Of a stretch of 64,000 bases of DNA, positions 34,577 to 43,265 are shown piece by piece (the first letter of the stretch is position 1; each line of letters starts with the position of its first letter). Source of the stretch: an uncultured Oscillospiraceae bacterium (lineage in GTDB: Bacteria; Bacillota; Clostridia; Oscillospirales; Oscillospiraceae). The notes under the pieces are model-generated. The model made no database searches and was not told the origin of the DNA. It saw only the letters and a list, made by a program, of their open reading frames with translations. The stretch lies in the NCBI GenBank assembly GCA_934553255.1, contig CAKTEZ010000005.1, positions 1 through 64,000 of the forward strand, in the 5' to 3' direction. The position numbers and the translations under genes were made by a program.

Positions 34577-35275
34577 ATGAGCATTCGGGAAAATATCGCG
34601 CGTGTGCGCGAAAACATTGCCGCCGCGGCGCTCGCCGCCGGACGGAAGCCGGAGGACATCACGCTCGTCGGCGCGAGCAAGATGAACGACGCCGCAGCCT
34701 GCCGCGAGGCCATCGCCGCGGGCATCGACGCGCTCGGCGAGAACCGCGTACAGGAGATGACGCAGAAGCTCGCGGAAAACGCTTACGACGGCGCGCCGCT
34801 GCACTTCATCGGCCATCTCCAGCGCAACAAGGTGAAGCTGGTCGTGGGCAAGGTCGCGCTCATCGAGTCCGTCGGCTCGTACGAGCTGCTCGCGGACGTT
34901 GACCGGCAGGCGGAAAAGCTCGGCATCGTCCAGCCCATTCTGCTTGAGGTCAACATCGGCGGGGAGGAGGCCAAGAGCGGCTTCGCCGTCTCCGAGGTCC
35001 GCGCCGCCGCAGAGCAGGCGAAGGCAATGGCGCACATTACGCTGCGTGGTCTGATGACCATACCACCGGTAGCGGAGGAGGCGCACGGCAGCATACCATA
35101 TTTTGAAAAAGTTCATTCGCTTTTTGTTGACATTAACGAAAATTTGTATGATAATAAACTTGATATATTATCCATGGGCATGAGCGGCGACTACGAGGAC
35201 GCCGTCCGCTGCGGCGCGACGATGGTGCGCGTCGGCACGGCGATCTTCGGCGCACGGCACTATGCCACGATTTGA
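34577..35275 (+). CDS. PLP homeostasis protein (YggS/YlmE family)
   Basis: Pyridoxal-5'-phosphate binding protein of 232 residues with an alanine-racemase-like barrel but no known catalysis; it buffers PLP and affects amino-acid metabolism. The PLP lysine is in LVGASKMND (about residue 35), followed by GENRVQEM, HFIGHLQRNK, SVGSYEL and SMGMSGDYEDAV. The ATG lies one base after the previous stop (TAACATG). The region 35098-35172 is strikingly AT-rich for this genome and holds a promoter-like sequence. Confidence 0.93.
   Translation: MSIRENIARVRENIAAAALAAGRKPEDITLVGASKMNDAAACREAIAAGIDALGENRVQEMTQKLAENAYDGAPLHFIGHLQRNKVKLVVGKVALIESVGSYELLADVDRQAEKLGIVQPILLEVNIGGEEAKSGFAVSEVRAAAEQAKAMAHITLRGLMTIPPVAEEAHGSIPYFEKVHSLFVDINENLYDNKLDILSMGMSGDYEDAVRCGATMVRVGTAIFGARHYATI
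35127..35155 (+). promoter_or_regulatory. Candidate internal promoter ahead of sepF-divIVA
   Basis: A perfect TTGACA (35127-35132) and GATAAT (35150-35155) are separated by 17 bases inside the yggS coding sequence, in a roughly 75-base AT-rich patch. It would start transcripts about 130 bases before sepF. Confidence 0.5.
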
Positions 35276-35293
35276 AGCGGGAGGTAATTTTCC

Positions 35294-35758
35294 ATGGGAC
35301 TGATCGATGATCTGAAGAAATGGGCGCATCCCTACGAGGATGAGGATGAAGAATACGAGGACGATTTCCCGGATCTCGGCTCCCGCGACACCGGCGCCTT
35401 TGCCGAGGAACGCCGCGGCCGCGATCGCGACCGCGACCGTGAGGAGGATCGCCGCAACAAGGTCGTCAACATCCACGCGACGACGCAGCTCAAGGTCGTG
35501 CTTGTCAAGCCCGAGCGCTTTGAGAACGCCAGCGAGATCGCGGACCACCTGAAGGAAAAGCGCACGGTGGTCATCAACCTCGAATCCACGAACAAGGACA
35601 TTGCCCGCCGCCTGATCGACTTTCTCTCCGGCGTGGCGTACGCGGGCGAGGGCAAGATTAAAAAGGTCGCGGCAAACACCTACATCATCACACCCTACCA
35701 TGTCGACATCATGGGCGACCTGATCGACGAGCTGGAGAGCAGCGGACTCTATCTGTAA
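35294..35758 (+). CDS. sepF: Cell division protein SepF
   Basis: FtsZ-binding protein of 154 residues that tethers the Z-ring to the membrane and bundles FtsZ. The N-terminal amphipathic helix GLIDDLKKWA is the membrane anchor. A long acidic then Arg/Asp-rich linker (about 15-58) precedes the conserved SepF core (about 60-150, LVKPERFENASEIADHL, VVINLESTNKDIARRLIDFLSG, YIITPYHVDI). GGGAGG lies before the ATG. The neighbours yggS and divIVA give the usual Gram-positive division cluster. Confidence 0.95.
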   Translation: MGLIDDLKKWAHPYEDEDEEYEDDFPDLGSRDTGAFAEERRGRDRDRDREEDRRNKVVNIHATTQLKVVLVKPERFENASEIADHLKEKRTVVINLESTNKDIARRLIDFLSGVAYAGEGKIKKVAANTYIITPYHVDIMGDLIDELESSGLYL

Positions 35759-35777
35759 CACACGGGAGGGGCAAGAA

Positions 35778-36476
35778 ATGCTGACACCGCAGGAGGTTTC
35801 CAACCGCGCCTTTGCCAAGGCCGTCATGGGCGGCTACAACATGGCGATGGTCGATGAGTTTTTGGACGAGCTGACCGACGACTATACCTCGCTCTACAAG
35901 GAAAACGCCGCGCTCAAGGCGAAGATGAAAATACTGGTCGATAAGGTCGAGGAATACCGCTCGACGGAGGATGCCATGCGCGCCGCGCTGCTCACCGCGC
36001 AGAAGATGGCGAACACCATGGTCGAGGAGGCGGAGGAGAAGAAGAAGTCTCTGCTTGCCAATGCCGAGGCCGAGGCCAACCGCAAGATCGGTTCCCTGCG
36101 CGACGAGGTCGCGCAGGAGGAGCGCCGTCTGACCGCCGCCAAGGCGGAAACGGCAGACTTTCTCGCCAAGGTGCGCGACCTCTACACGCGCGAGCTGAAG
36201 CTGCTCGAGGAGCTGCCGGAAATGGACCTTGCGCCCGCCGCGCCGTTGGAGGTCGAGAGCAAGCCCGCCGCCGATGTGAGCGAGATCGAGAAGAGCATTA
36301 TGGATTCCTTCCGCCTGCCGAAGCTTGAGGAGACGCCGGCAGAGCCGGCTCCCGCGCCAGAGGCGGCGGAGGAAGAGGACGCCGAGGAGGGCAATCCCTT
36401 CATCGACCGCGCCACCCGCGCCATCAAACTCAGCGACCTCAAGTTCGGCCGCAACTATCACGGCGAAGAAGAATAA
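35778..36476 (+). CDS. divIVA: DivIVA-domain protein
   Basis: Coiled-coil protein of 232 residues. The N-terminal lipid-binding DivIVA domain has LTPQEVSNRAFAKAVMGGYNMAMVDEFLDEL; coiled-coil heptads extend to about 155; the C-terminal part is Pro/Glu/Ala-rich with a NPFIDRATRAIKLSDLKFG ending. DivIVA proteins bind curved membrane at septa and poles; several paralogues (DivIVA, GpsB, SepIVA) exist and the exact one cannot be told. Last gene of the long run, followed by a terminator. Confidence 0.9.
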   Translation: MLTPQEVSNRAFAKAVMGGYNMAMVDEFLDELTDDYTSLYKENAALKAKMKILVDKVEEYRSTEDAMRAALLTAQKMANTMVEEAEEKKKSLLANAEAEANRKIGSLRDEVAQEERRLTAAKAETADFLAKVRDLYTRELKLLEELPEMDLAPAAPLEVESKPAADVSEIEKSIMDSFRLPKLEETPAEPAPAPEAAEEEDAEEGNPFIDRATRAIKLSDLKFGRNYHGEEE

Positions 36477-36485
36477 GACGATCTC

Positions 36486-36512
36486 AAAAAAGGCGGCGCG
36501 TCCGCCTTTTTT
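36486..36512 (+). terminator. Terminator after divIVA
   Basis: A6-GGCGG (36486-36496) and CCGCC-T6 (36502-36512) form an 11-bp stem with loop CGCGT and a T tract within the stem end. The GC core is only five pairs, so some read-through into the HAD gene is likely. Confidence 0.75.
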
Positions 36513-36529
36513 GATGTATGGAGGACAGG

Positions 36530-37408
36530 ATGATGAAGCGCCCCATTGTGGCTTTCCTATACGATTTTGACAAGACCCTCTGCACCACCGATATGGAGGA
36601 TTATGCCTTTATTCCCTCCCTCGGCTATACGCCGTCGGAGTTCTGGGCCAAGGCCAACGGCTTCGGGCGGGAGAACAAAATGGATGGTCTGCTCGCCTAT
36701 ATGTACACCATGATCCGCGAGTGCGCCGCGCAGGGCATTCGGCTCGACCGCAGCCACCTTGTCCGCTCGGGCGAGGCCATCGAGCTGTTTCCCGGCGTGC
36801 GCGAATGGTTCTCGCGCGTCACCGCCTACGGCGCGGCGCTTGGCGTAGATGTGGAGCATTATGTCATTTCCTCCGGCCTGCGCGAGATCATCGAGGGCAG
36901 CGGCATTGCCCACGAGTTCAAGCAGATCTACGCCTGTGAGTTCTACTACGATGAAAACGGCCTTGCCGCGTGGCCGAAGCTCGACGTCAACTTTACGAAC
37001 AAGACCCAGTTCGTCTACCGCATCAACAAGGGCATTCTGGACATCGCCCGCGACAAGGAGCTGAACGACTCCATGCCGGACGACAGCAAGCGCGTGCCGT
37101 TCACCAACATGGTCTATGTCGGCGACGGACTTTCCGACGTCCCGTGCATGAAGATGATGCGCGCCTACGGCGGGCAGGCCATCGCGGTCTACCAGAGCAG
37201 CAACCGCGCGGGCGTGGAGAAGCTGCTCGCGGACGGGCGCGTGGACTTCATCTTCCCCGCCGATTACCGCGAGGGAACGGAGTTGGACAAAACGGTGCAT
37301 AACATTCTGCGTAAGATGGCGGTCGCCGACGCGCTGAGCGAAAAAAATGCCGAGCAGCTGCGCGCCATCGGAAGAAGCGACGACCCCGATCAGGTCATGC
37401 TGTTTTAA
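36530..37408 (+). CDS. HAD-superfamily phosphatase
   Basis: Haloacid dehalogenase-type hydrolase of 292 residues. Motif I is LYDFDKTLC (nucleophile Asp in DFDKT), motif II VISSGL, a Lys region around FVYRINKG, and motif IV YVGDGLSDVPC. The large insertion after motif I is a C1-type cap. Substrate unknown; phosphoserine phosphatase-like enzymes share this pattern. Two adjacent ATG codons (36530, 36533) follow GGAGG; either is possible. No promoter of its own is evident, so read-through from divIVA or an unseen promoter drives it. Confidence 0.82.
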   Translation: MMKRPIVAFLYDFDKTLCTTDMEDYAFIPSLGYTPSEFWAKANGFGRENKMDGLLAYMYTMIRECAAQGIRLDRSHLVRSGEAIELFPGVREWFSRVTAYGAALGVDVEHYVISSGLREIIEGSGIAHEFKQIYACEFYYDENGLAAWPKLDVNFTNKTQFVYRINKGILDIARDKELNDSMPDDSKRVPFTNMVYVGDGLSDVPCMKMMRAYGGQAIAVYQSSNRAGVEKLLADGRVDFIFPADYREGTELDKTVHNILRKMAVADALSEKNAEQLRAIGRSDDPDQVMLF

Positions 37409-37418
37409 GGAGAGCATT

Positions 37419-38303
37419 ATGGACGGAACGAACACCCTCGGCACGCTCTACATCGTGGCGACGCCCATCGGCAACGCACGCGACATGACCGAGCGCGGCC
37501 GCCAGATCTTAGAGGATGCGGATATCGTCGCGGCGGAGGACACCCGCCGCAGCGTCGTGCTGCTCAACAAGCTTGGCATACGCGCCAACCAACTCTCCGC
37601 CAACCATAAGTTCAACGAATACGGGAAAGCAAAGTGGTTCATCGAGCAGCTTCGGCAGGGCAAGAGCATCGCCGTCATCACCGACGCAGGCACGCCCTGC
37701 ATCTCCGACCCCGGCAACGAGCTGATCCGCGCCGCGATCGACGCGGGCATCCGCGTGGTCGGCGTTCCGGGCTGCTGCGCCGCGGTCACGGCGCTGTCCA
37801 TCTCCGGCTTCGACCTTTCGACCTTCTTTTTCTTTGGCTTCTTCCCGCGCGAAGCGGCGGACCGCCGCCGCGCGCTGGCGATGATGCGCCGCGGCGACAC
37901 GCGCACCTACTGCTTCTATGAAAGCCCCAAGCGCATCATGGACGCGGTGGAGTTTTTCCTCGCGGAAAACGCGGGCGTGAAGCTCTGCCTGTGCAACGAC
38001 ATGACCAAGCTCCACGAAATGACCTTCCGCGGCACGCCCGCCGAGGTCCGCGACCAACTGCTCGCCAAGGGAAACTACGACAAGGGCGAATATGTTCTCC
38101 TCTGCGAGGTGGAGGAGGACTATCTCATCACCGAGGTCGAGCATGTCTTCTCGCCGGAGGCGCTTCTGGTGGACTGCATGGTGCGCTTCGACCGCACCGC
38201 GAAGGACGCCATCAAGCTGCTTTTGAAGGATGAGAACAACACCTACAGCAAAAACGAGCTGTACGCCGCCCACCTCGCCCTCAAAGAGAGGTTCGGCGCA
38301 TGA
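37419..38303 (+). CDS. rsmI: 16S rRNA (cytidine(1402)-2'-O)-methyltransferase
   Basis: Tetrapyrrole-methylase-fold SAM enzyme of 294 residues that 2'-O-methylates C1402 in the decoding centre. Signatures: LYIVATPIGNARDMT, VAAEDTRRSVVLLN, VITDAGTPCISDPG, VVGVPGCCAAVTALSISG and YESPKRI. AAGGAG lies before the ATG. It is ten bases behind the HAD gene and its stop overlaps the next start (ATGA). Confidence 0.95.
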   Translation: MDGTNTLGTLYIVATPIGNARDMTERGRQILEDADIVAAEDTRRSVVLLNKLGIRANQLSANHKFNEYGKAKWFIEQLRQGKSIAVITDAGTPCISDPGNELIRAAIDAGIRVVGVPGCCAAVTALSISGFDLSTFFFFGFFPREAADRRRALAMMRRGDTRTYCFYESPKRIMDAVEFFLAENAGVKLCLCNDMTKLHEMTFRGTPAEVRDQLLAKGNYDKGEYVLLCEVEEDYLITEVEHVFSPEALLVDCMVRFDRTAKDAIKLLLKDENNTYSKNELYAAHLALKERFGA

Positions 38304-39472
38304 GCATTGTCTTTGACGATCTGACCGCGCGGCTCGACACGCTCACCAAGGCCGTGCTTTCCCAGCCGCTCGCGCGCATCGGCTGCGCCAAGGTGACGAT
38401 CCGCCCGATGACGCTGCGCGGCAAGGCCTTCTTTCAGCTTGAGTACCAGCAGGGGCAGAAGGTGACGCACCGCAATGTGACGCGCGGCGAGCTGCCGGAG
38501 CTGTTCGCGCGGGAGCTGGACGGGCTGTACCTGCAGGCCGTCCTCTGCACGGAGACGGAGACGCGCCAGTACATCCGCAGGGCGAACGGCAGCTACAAAT
38601 GCACCGCCAAGGGGGCGGCGCAGCGCACCGCCGCACCGCGGGCGCACGACCGCAGGAAGGAGTATATTCTTGCCGAGGGTGAGAACATTCCCGCGCTGGT
38701 CGACCTCGGCGTGTTTACGCCGGACCTCCGCATCGTCAAGGCAAAGTACGACAAGTACAAGCAGATCAACCGCTTCATCGAGCTGGTGGATGACGCCTTC
38801 CGCGCCTCGGCGCAGCGGGAGATCACCATTCTCGACTTCGGCTGCGGCAAGTCATACCTGACCTTTATCCTCTATTACTACTTTGCCGTCAAGCGCGGCA
38901 TCAAGGCGACCATTCTCGGCTACGACCTCAAGGAGGATGTGGTGGAGCGCTGCAATGAGATCGCCCGCAAGTACGGCTACGACGGTCTGCGCTTCGTCGT
39001 CAGCGATGTGACGCGCGACACGCTCGCGGACACCCATGTGGACATGGTCGTAACGCTCCACGCCTGCGACACCGCCACGGACTATGCCCTCTGGTACGCC
39101 ATCGAAAAGGGCGTAGAGCATATTTTCTCCGTCCCCTGCTGCCAGCACGAGATCAACGCTACCATTCACAAGGGCGGCGACTTCGATGTGCTGCTGCGCC
39201 ACGGACTGCTGCAGGAGCGCTTTTCCGCTCTGCTGACAGACTCCATCCGCGCCGCCGTGCTGGAGGACATGGGCTATTCGGTGAATGTGATCGAATTTAT
39301 CGACTTCGCGCATTCCCCCAAAAACCTTATGCTCCGCTGCGTGAAGGACCGGCACGGCGGGAACAGAAACCTCCGCGCAGCCGAAGCCCTCGCGGAGAAA
39401 TACGGCTTCCGCCAGACGCTTTTGGAGCTGGCGGCGCAAAAGCAGAATACGACAAAGGACACCGCCCTATAA
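38300..39472 (+). CDS. Class I SAM-dependent methyltransferase (Methyltransf_32-like)
   Basis: Protein of 390 residues with a Rossmann SAM-binding motif ILDFGCGKSYLTFIL (about 176-190) and TILGYDLKEDVVERC as the second motif. VVTLHACDTATDYAL and PCCQHEIN follow; PCCQHE is characteristic of the group containing a conserved Cys-Cys. The family has been linked to RNA or protein methylation in other organisms, but the target is unknown. It starts inside the rsmI stop, so co-translation with an rRNA methylase makes an RNA target plausible. Confidence 0.85.
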   Translation: MSIVFDDLTARLDTLTKAVLSQPLARIGCAKVTIRPMTLRGKAFFQLEYQQGQKVTHRNVTRGELPELFARELDGLYLQAVLCTETETRQYIRRANGSYKCTAKGAAQRTAAPRAHDRRKEYILAEGENIPALVDLGVFTPDLRIVKAKYDKYKQINRFIELVDDAFRASAQREITILDFGCGKSYLTFILYYYFAVKRGIKATILGYDLKEDVVERCNEIARKYGYDGLRFVVSDVTRDTLADTHVDMVVTLHACDTATDYALWYAIEKGVEHIFSVPCCQHEINATIHKGGDFDVLLRHGLLQERFSALLTDSIRAAVLEDMGYSVNVIEFIDFAHSPKNLMLRCVKDRHGGNRNLRAAEALAEKYGFRQTLLELAAQKQNTTKDTAL

Positions 39473-39491
39473 AAGGCGGTGTCCCTTTTCT
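39457..39491. terminator. Terminator overlapping the methyltransferase stop
   Basis: GGACACCGCC (39457-39466) pairs with GGCGGTGTCC (39475-39484) around CTATAAAA, and CTTTTCTTT follows. The stop codon lies in the loop, so the left arm is coding. It separates this operon from the convergent rnf operon. Confidence 0.82.
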
Positions 39492-39503
39492 TTATGCCTT
39501 GTC

Positions 39504-40421
39504 TTACTCGGCCTTCGGAGCCTCCGCGGTCTTCGCGGCGGCGGCAGCCTCGGCAGCAGCCTTGGCGGCAGCGGCCTTCTTCTCGGCCATGGCCTTCTGC
39601 GCGGCCTTGAACTTCTCCTTCTCCTCGGGAGTAGGAATGGGTTCGATGGCGTTCTTCGGGCAGGCCTTGGCGCACATGGTGCAGTTGCGGCACTTGGTGT
39701 AGTCGATCACAGCCACGTTGTTCACAACATGGATGGCGTCGAACTTGCAGGTGCGCTCGCACATACCGCAGGCGATGCAGGAGTTGGCGCAGACCTTGGT
39801 GACGGCGGGACCCTTGTTCTTGTTCGCGCAGTTGACGAACACCTTCTGCTTGTAGGGGACCTCGACGATCAGCTTGCGCGGGCAGGCCTCACGGCAGGCG
39901 CCGCAGTTGGTGCACTTCTCCTTATCGACCTCGGCAACGCCCTTGTCGTTGATGTGCAGCGCGTCGAACTGGCAGGCGGCGACGCAGGAGCCGAAGCCCA
40001 TGCAGCCGAAGGAGCAGGCAGTCGGACCGCCGGCGACCTTGAGCGCGCCCACGCAGTCGGAAATGCCGACATACTGGAAATTCTTGACGGACGCTTCGCC
40101 GCCGTTGCAGATGACATGCGCGACCATCTTTTCGCCGCTGGGGGCCTCGAGGCCCATGATAGCGGCGATCTTCGCCGCGCCCTCCGCACCGGCGGGCGCG
40201 CAGGCGGTCACGGGAGCCTTACCGGCAAGGATCGCTTCCGCGCAGCCGGCGCAGCCGGGATAGCCGCAGCCGCCGCAGTTCGCACCGGCGAGGCATTCCT
40301 GAATCTTGGGCAGACGCTCATCGACCTCGACCTCAAAGACCTTGGCGGCGACCGAGAGGATCAGACCGAACACGAGCGCGACGACGCCCAGCACGAGGAT
40401 GGCAAAAATGATGTTTTCCAT
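39504..40421 (-). CDS. rnfB: Rnf complex subunit RnfB
   Basis: Iron-sulfur subunit of 305 residues of the ion-translocating ferredoxin:NAD+ oxidoreductase, where electrons from ferredoxin enter. One membrane span (about 4-27) is followed by the 4Fe-4S binding ANCGGCGYPGC region and several ferredoxin-type clusters (CSFGCMGFGSCVAAC, CTNCGACREACP, CIACGMCERTC, CRNCTMCAKACP). An Ala/Lys/Glu-rich tail of about 35 residues ends the protein. Last gene of rnfCDGEAB, 12 bases after rnfA. Confidence 0.95.
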   Translation of the reverse strand: MENIIFAILVLGVVALVFGLILSVAAKVFEVEVDERLPKIQECLAGANCGGCGYPGCAGCAEAILAGKAPVTACAPAGAEGAAKIAAIMGLEAPSGEKMVAHVICNGGEASVKNFQYVGISDCVGALKVAGGPTACSFGCMGFGSCVAACQFDALHINDKGVAEVDKEKCTNCGACREACPRKLIVEVPYKQKVFVNCANKNKGPAVTKVCANSCIACGMCERTCKFDAIHVVNNVAVIDYTKCRNCTMCAKACPKNAIEPIPTPEEKEKFKAAQKAMAEKKAAAAKAAAEAAAAAKTAEAPKAE

Positions 40422-40433
40422 ATTCTCTCCTCC

Positions 40434-41024
40434 TTACATGGGCCAGACCTGCAGGCCGGAGAAGCCCATGAAAGCAAGGGCCATCAGACCTGCGGTGATC
40501 AGAGCGATGGGGAAGCCCTCAAAGGCCTTGGGATAATCGGCAAAGTTCAGGCGCTCGCGCACGGTGGAGAACAGGTAGATCGCCAGCAGGAAGCCAAGGC
40601 CGCCGGTAATGCCGTAGACCACGGACGCGATGAAGGTGTAGTCGTTCTGCACATTCAGCAGCACCACGCCGAGCACGGCGCAGTTGGTGGTGATGAGCGG
40701 CAGATACACGCCCAGCGCCGTGTACAGGGACGGCATAGCCTTCTTGAGGAACATCTCGATAAACTGCACGAGACCGGCGATGACGAGAATGAACGCCACG
40801 GTCTGCATATAGCCGAGATCGAGCGCAATGAGGAGCTTGTTCACGCCGAAGCAGACGGCGGAGGCAATGCCCATGACGAATGTAACGGCAAGGCCCATGC
40901 CGACGGCGGTATCGCTCTTCTTGGAAACGCCGAGGAACGGGCAGATGCCGAGGAACTGCGCGAAGATGAAGTTATTCGTCAGGATCGCGCCGAGGGAAAT
41001 GGCAAGCAAAGAAGAGATACTCAT
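40434..41024 (-). CDS. rnfA: Rnf complex subunit RnfA
   Basis: Membrane subunit of 196 residues with six predicted spans, homologous to RnfE and inserted in opposite topology. Family features: TNNFIFAQFLGICPFLGVSKK near the start and VYLPLITTNCAVLGV in the middle, with the conserved Cys that, with RnfE, coordinates an iron centre within the membrane. It abuts rnfE directly. Confidence 0.95.
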   Translation of the reverse strand: MSISSLLAISLGAILTNNFIFAQFLGICPFLGVSKKSDTAVGMGLAVTFVMGIASAVCFGVNKLLIALDLGYMQTVAFILVIAGLVQFIEMFLKKAMPSLYTALGVYLPLITTNCAVLGVVLLNVQNDYTFIASVVYGITGGLGFLLAIYLFSTVRERLNFADYPKAFEGFPIALITAGLMALAFMGFSGLQVWPM

Positions 41025-41654
41025 TTATTTGCCCTCCTTTTCGTTCTTTTCCGCGGCCTTCTTCTCGCTCTTGGCAAGCGCCCACTGCACAACGGCGATC
41101 AGCGTGCCGAGACACAGGAAGCCGCCGACGGGCAGCACCAGCATGAGGGCCGGCGTATAGGACGCGGGCATGACCGGAATGCCCATCAGGGTACCGGCGC
41201 CGAGCAGCTCGCGGAACGCACACATGATGACCAGAACGACGGTGTAGCCGATGCCCTGGCAGATGCCGTCCACCGCGGAGGCGGCGACGGAGTTCTTGTT
41301 GGCGAACGCCTCGGCACGGCCGAGGATGATGCAGTTGACGACGATCAGCGGGATGAACACGCCGAGGCTCTTGGCGATGTCAGGGAAGAACGCCTGCAGG
41401 CACAGGTCAACAATGGTGACGAAGCCCGCGATAACAACGATGTAGCATGCGATACGGACTTCGTTCGGAATGATCTTGCGGAGCAGGGAAATAAAGATGT
41501 TGGAAAGCGTCAGGATAATGAGGACGGAAATACCCATGCCGAAGCCGTTGGAGATGCTGGTGGTGATGGCCATGGTAGAACACATACCGAGAAGCTGCAC
41601 CAGAACGGGGTTTTGGGTAATAAGACCGTCTTTGAGCTGTTTCTTAAAATTCAT
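41025..41654 (-). CDS. rnfE: Rnf complex subunit RnfE
   Basis: Membrane subunit of 209 residues and paralogue of RnfA: GLITQNPVLVQLLGMCSTMAIT near the start and IPLIVVNCIILGRAEAFA in the middle, with six spans. The C-terminus ends in a short Lys/Glu/Ala-rich tail. It lies between rnfG (18-base gap) and rnfA (no gap). Confidence 0.95.
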   Translation of the reverse strand: MNFKKQLKDGLITQNPVLVQLLGMCSTMAITTSISNGFGMGISVLIILTLSNIFISLLRKIIPNEVRIACYIVVIAGFVTIVDLCLQAFFPDIAKSLGVFIPLIVVNCIILGRAEAFANKNSVAASAVDGICQGIGYTVVLVIMCAFRELLGAGTLMGIPVMPASYTPALMLVLPVGGFLCLGTLIAVVQWALAKSEKKAAEKNEKEGK

Positions 41655-41672
41655 TGATCTCGTCCCCCTTTC

Positions 41673-42269
41673 TTAGCCCATGGCTTCCGCGGCGGCCAGA
41701 GCGGCGTTCGCGCCCTTGGTGATGCCCTTGGTGGTCACGGTCGCGCCGGAAACGGCGTCGATGTTGGTCTTGACGACCAGCGTACCCGCGCCGGACTTGC
41801 CGACGAACTGATCGAGCGCGCCGGTGCCGGCGGTGGTCGCCTCGTTGGCGATGACCTTGGTGCCGATGCCGCTGGTCTCCGCAGCGCTGACCACGGAAAT
41901 GCCGGTGATGGCGTTGTCGGCGTCCACGCCGACGATCATCTCGATGTCGCCCTGCGAGCCGCCCGCGACGATCTTGAACGCGTAGCCCGCGTCCTCGCCA
42001 TTCACGACGACCTGATAGGCTTCGGTGAGCTTGCCGCTCTGCGCCTTGGCGGCATCGATGGCGGCCTGCGGGATCTCCTCGATGGGCGGGAACTCGCAGT
42101 CGGGCGAGCTGACGACCGCCGCGAGCGCGGCCTCGGTGTTCGCCTTGTTGATGGCCGCGATCCTGTCCTCGGTAAGCCGGTTGGTCGCGCCGAGCAGCGC
42201 CGCGACGACCAGGGAAATGGCCGTCAGCGTACCCGCGACCTTAACAATGAATTTACCTTCGATCTTCAT
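41673..42269 (-). CDS. rnfG: Rnf complex subunit RnfG (covalent FMN)
   Basis: Membrane-anchored subunit of 198 residues with one N-terminal span and an FMN-binding domain. The motif DAVSGATVTTKG near residues 168-179 holds the Thr to which ApbE attaches FMN through a phosphoester bond. A matching apbE gene is at 55902-56936 in the window. Its start overlaps the rnfD stop by one base. Confidence 0.95.
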   Translation of the reverse strand: MKIEGKFIVKVAGTLTAISLVVAALLGATNRLTEDRIAAINKANTEAALAAVVSSPDCEFPPIEEIPQAAIDAAKAQSGKLTEAYQVVVNGEDAGYAFKIVAGGSQGDIEMIVGVDADNAITGISVVSAAETSGIGTKVIANEATTAGTGALDQFVGKSGAGTLVVKTNIDAVSGATVTTKGITKGANAALAAAEAMG

Positions 42270-43249
42270 TACTTTGCCGCCTCCTTCTTGGCTTTTTTGT
42301 CAACGCCGAAGCGGGTGGGCTTGGTGTACTTGTCGATGATCCATGTGCAGCAGTTCATGATCAGGATGGAGTAGCAAACGCCCTCGGGATAGGAGCCGAA
42401 GTAGCGGATGAACACCGTGATCAGGCCGCAGCCGAGACCGAAAATAAGCTGGCCCTTCTTGGTGACGGGGGAGGTCACATAGTCGGTCGCCATGAAGAAA
42501 GCGCCGAGGAACAGACCGCCGCCGAGTACATTGTAGAGCATGAAGGTCATGGGGTCGTTGCCGCGCGGGAACAGGAAGGTGAGCACGGCGACGGTGCCGA
42601 TGTACGCCACAGGGATCTGCCAGGAGATGACCTTGCGGACGATGAGGTAGATACCGCCGATGAGCAGCATCAGCGCGGAGACCTCACCGGCGGAGCCGCT
42701 GATGAAGCCGATGGCCATATCCTTGATGGGATAGGCGGAGGTGAGCGCATCCATATCGCCCGCCTTGAGCAGAGCCATCGGGGTCGCGCCGGTGGCGGCG
42801 TCGACCTTGCTCCAGCTGGTCATCGCGGAGGCGTAGCACGCGACGAGCGCGGCGCGCGCGGCGAGCGCGGGGTTGAGGAAGTTCTTGCCGAGGCCGCCGT
42901 AAAGCTGCTTGACGACGAAGATGGCAAAGAAGTTGCCGACCACGAGCATCCACACGGGAAGCTCCGGCGGGCAGACCATGCTCAGCAGCAGACCGGTGAC
43001 GACGGCGGACAGATCGCCGATCATCTGTGGCTTGTGCAGGAGCTTGCGGTAGAGCCACTCAAAGAACACGGCGGACACCACAGACACGAGCGCGGAGACC
43101 GCCACGCGGATGCCGAAGTGCCACACGCCGAAAAGGAGGGCGGGCATCAGGGCGATGACAACATCCAGCATCAGGCTGCGCGTATCCTCGCCGTTGCGGA
43201 TGTGGGGGTTGGAGGAAGCTCTGAGCTTCAGGTTCTTATAATCCGTCAT
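42269..43249 (-). CDS. rnfD: Rnf complex subunit RnfD (covalent FMN)
   Basis: Membrane subunit of 326 residues related to NqrB, with about nine spans. The motif AATGATPMALL near residues 157-167 carries the Thr that becomes flavinylated. SSNPHIRNGEDTRSLMLDV at the start and FLNPALAARAALVACY are family signatures. It lies 16 bases after rnfC. Confidence 0.95.
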   Translation of the reverse strand: MTDYKNLKLRASSNPHIRNGEDTRSLMLDVVIALMPALLFGVWHFGIRVAVSALVSVVSAVFFEWLYRKLLHKPQMIGDLSAVVTGLLLSMVCPPELPVWMLVVGNFFAIFVVKQLYGGLGKNFLNPALAARAALVACYASAMTSWSKVDAATGATPMALLKAGDMDALTSAYPIKDMAIGFISGSAGEVSALMLLIGGIYLIVRKVISWQIPVAYIGTVAVLTFLFPRGNDPMTFMLYNVLGGGLFLGAFFMATDYVTSPVTKKGQLIFGLGCGLITVFIRYFGSYPEGVCYSILIMNCCTWIIDKYTKPTRFGVDKKAKKEAAK

Positions 43250-43265
43250 TTTCTCTTTTGCCTCC

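Noticed and set aside
36530..37408. Frameshift or truncation of the HAD phosphatase because of its unusual double ATG.
   Set aside because: All HAD motifs are present in one frame and either ATG gives a full-length protein.
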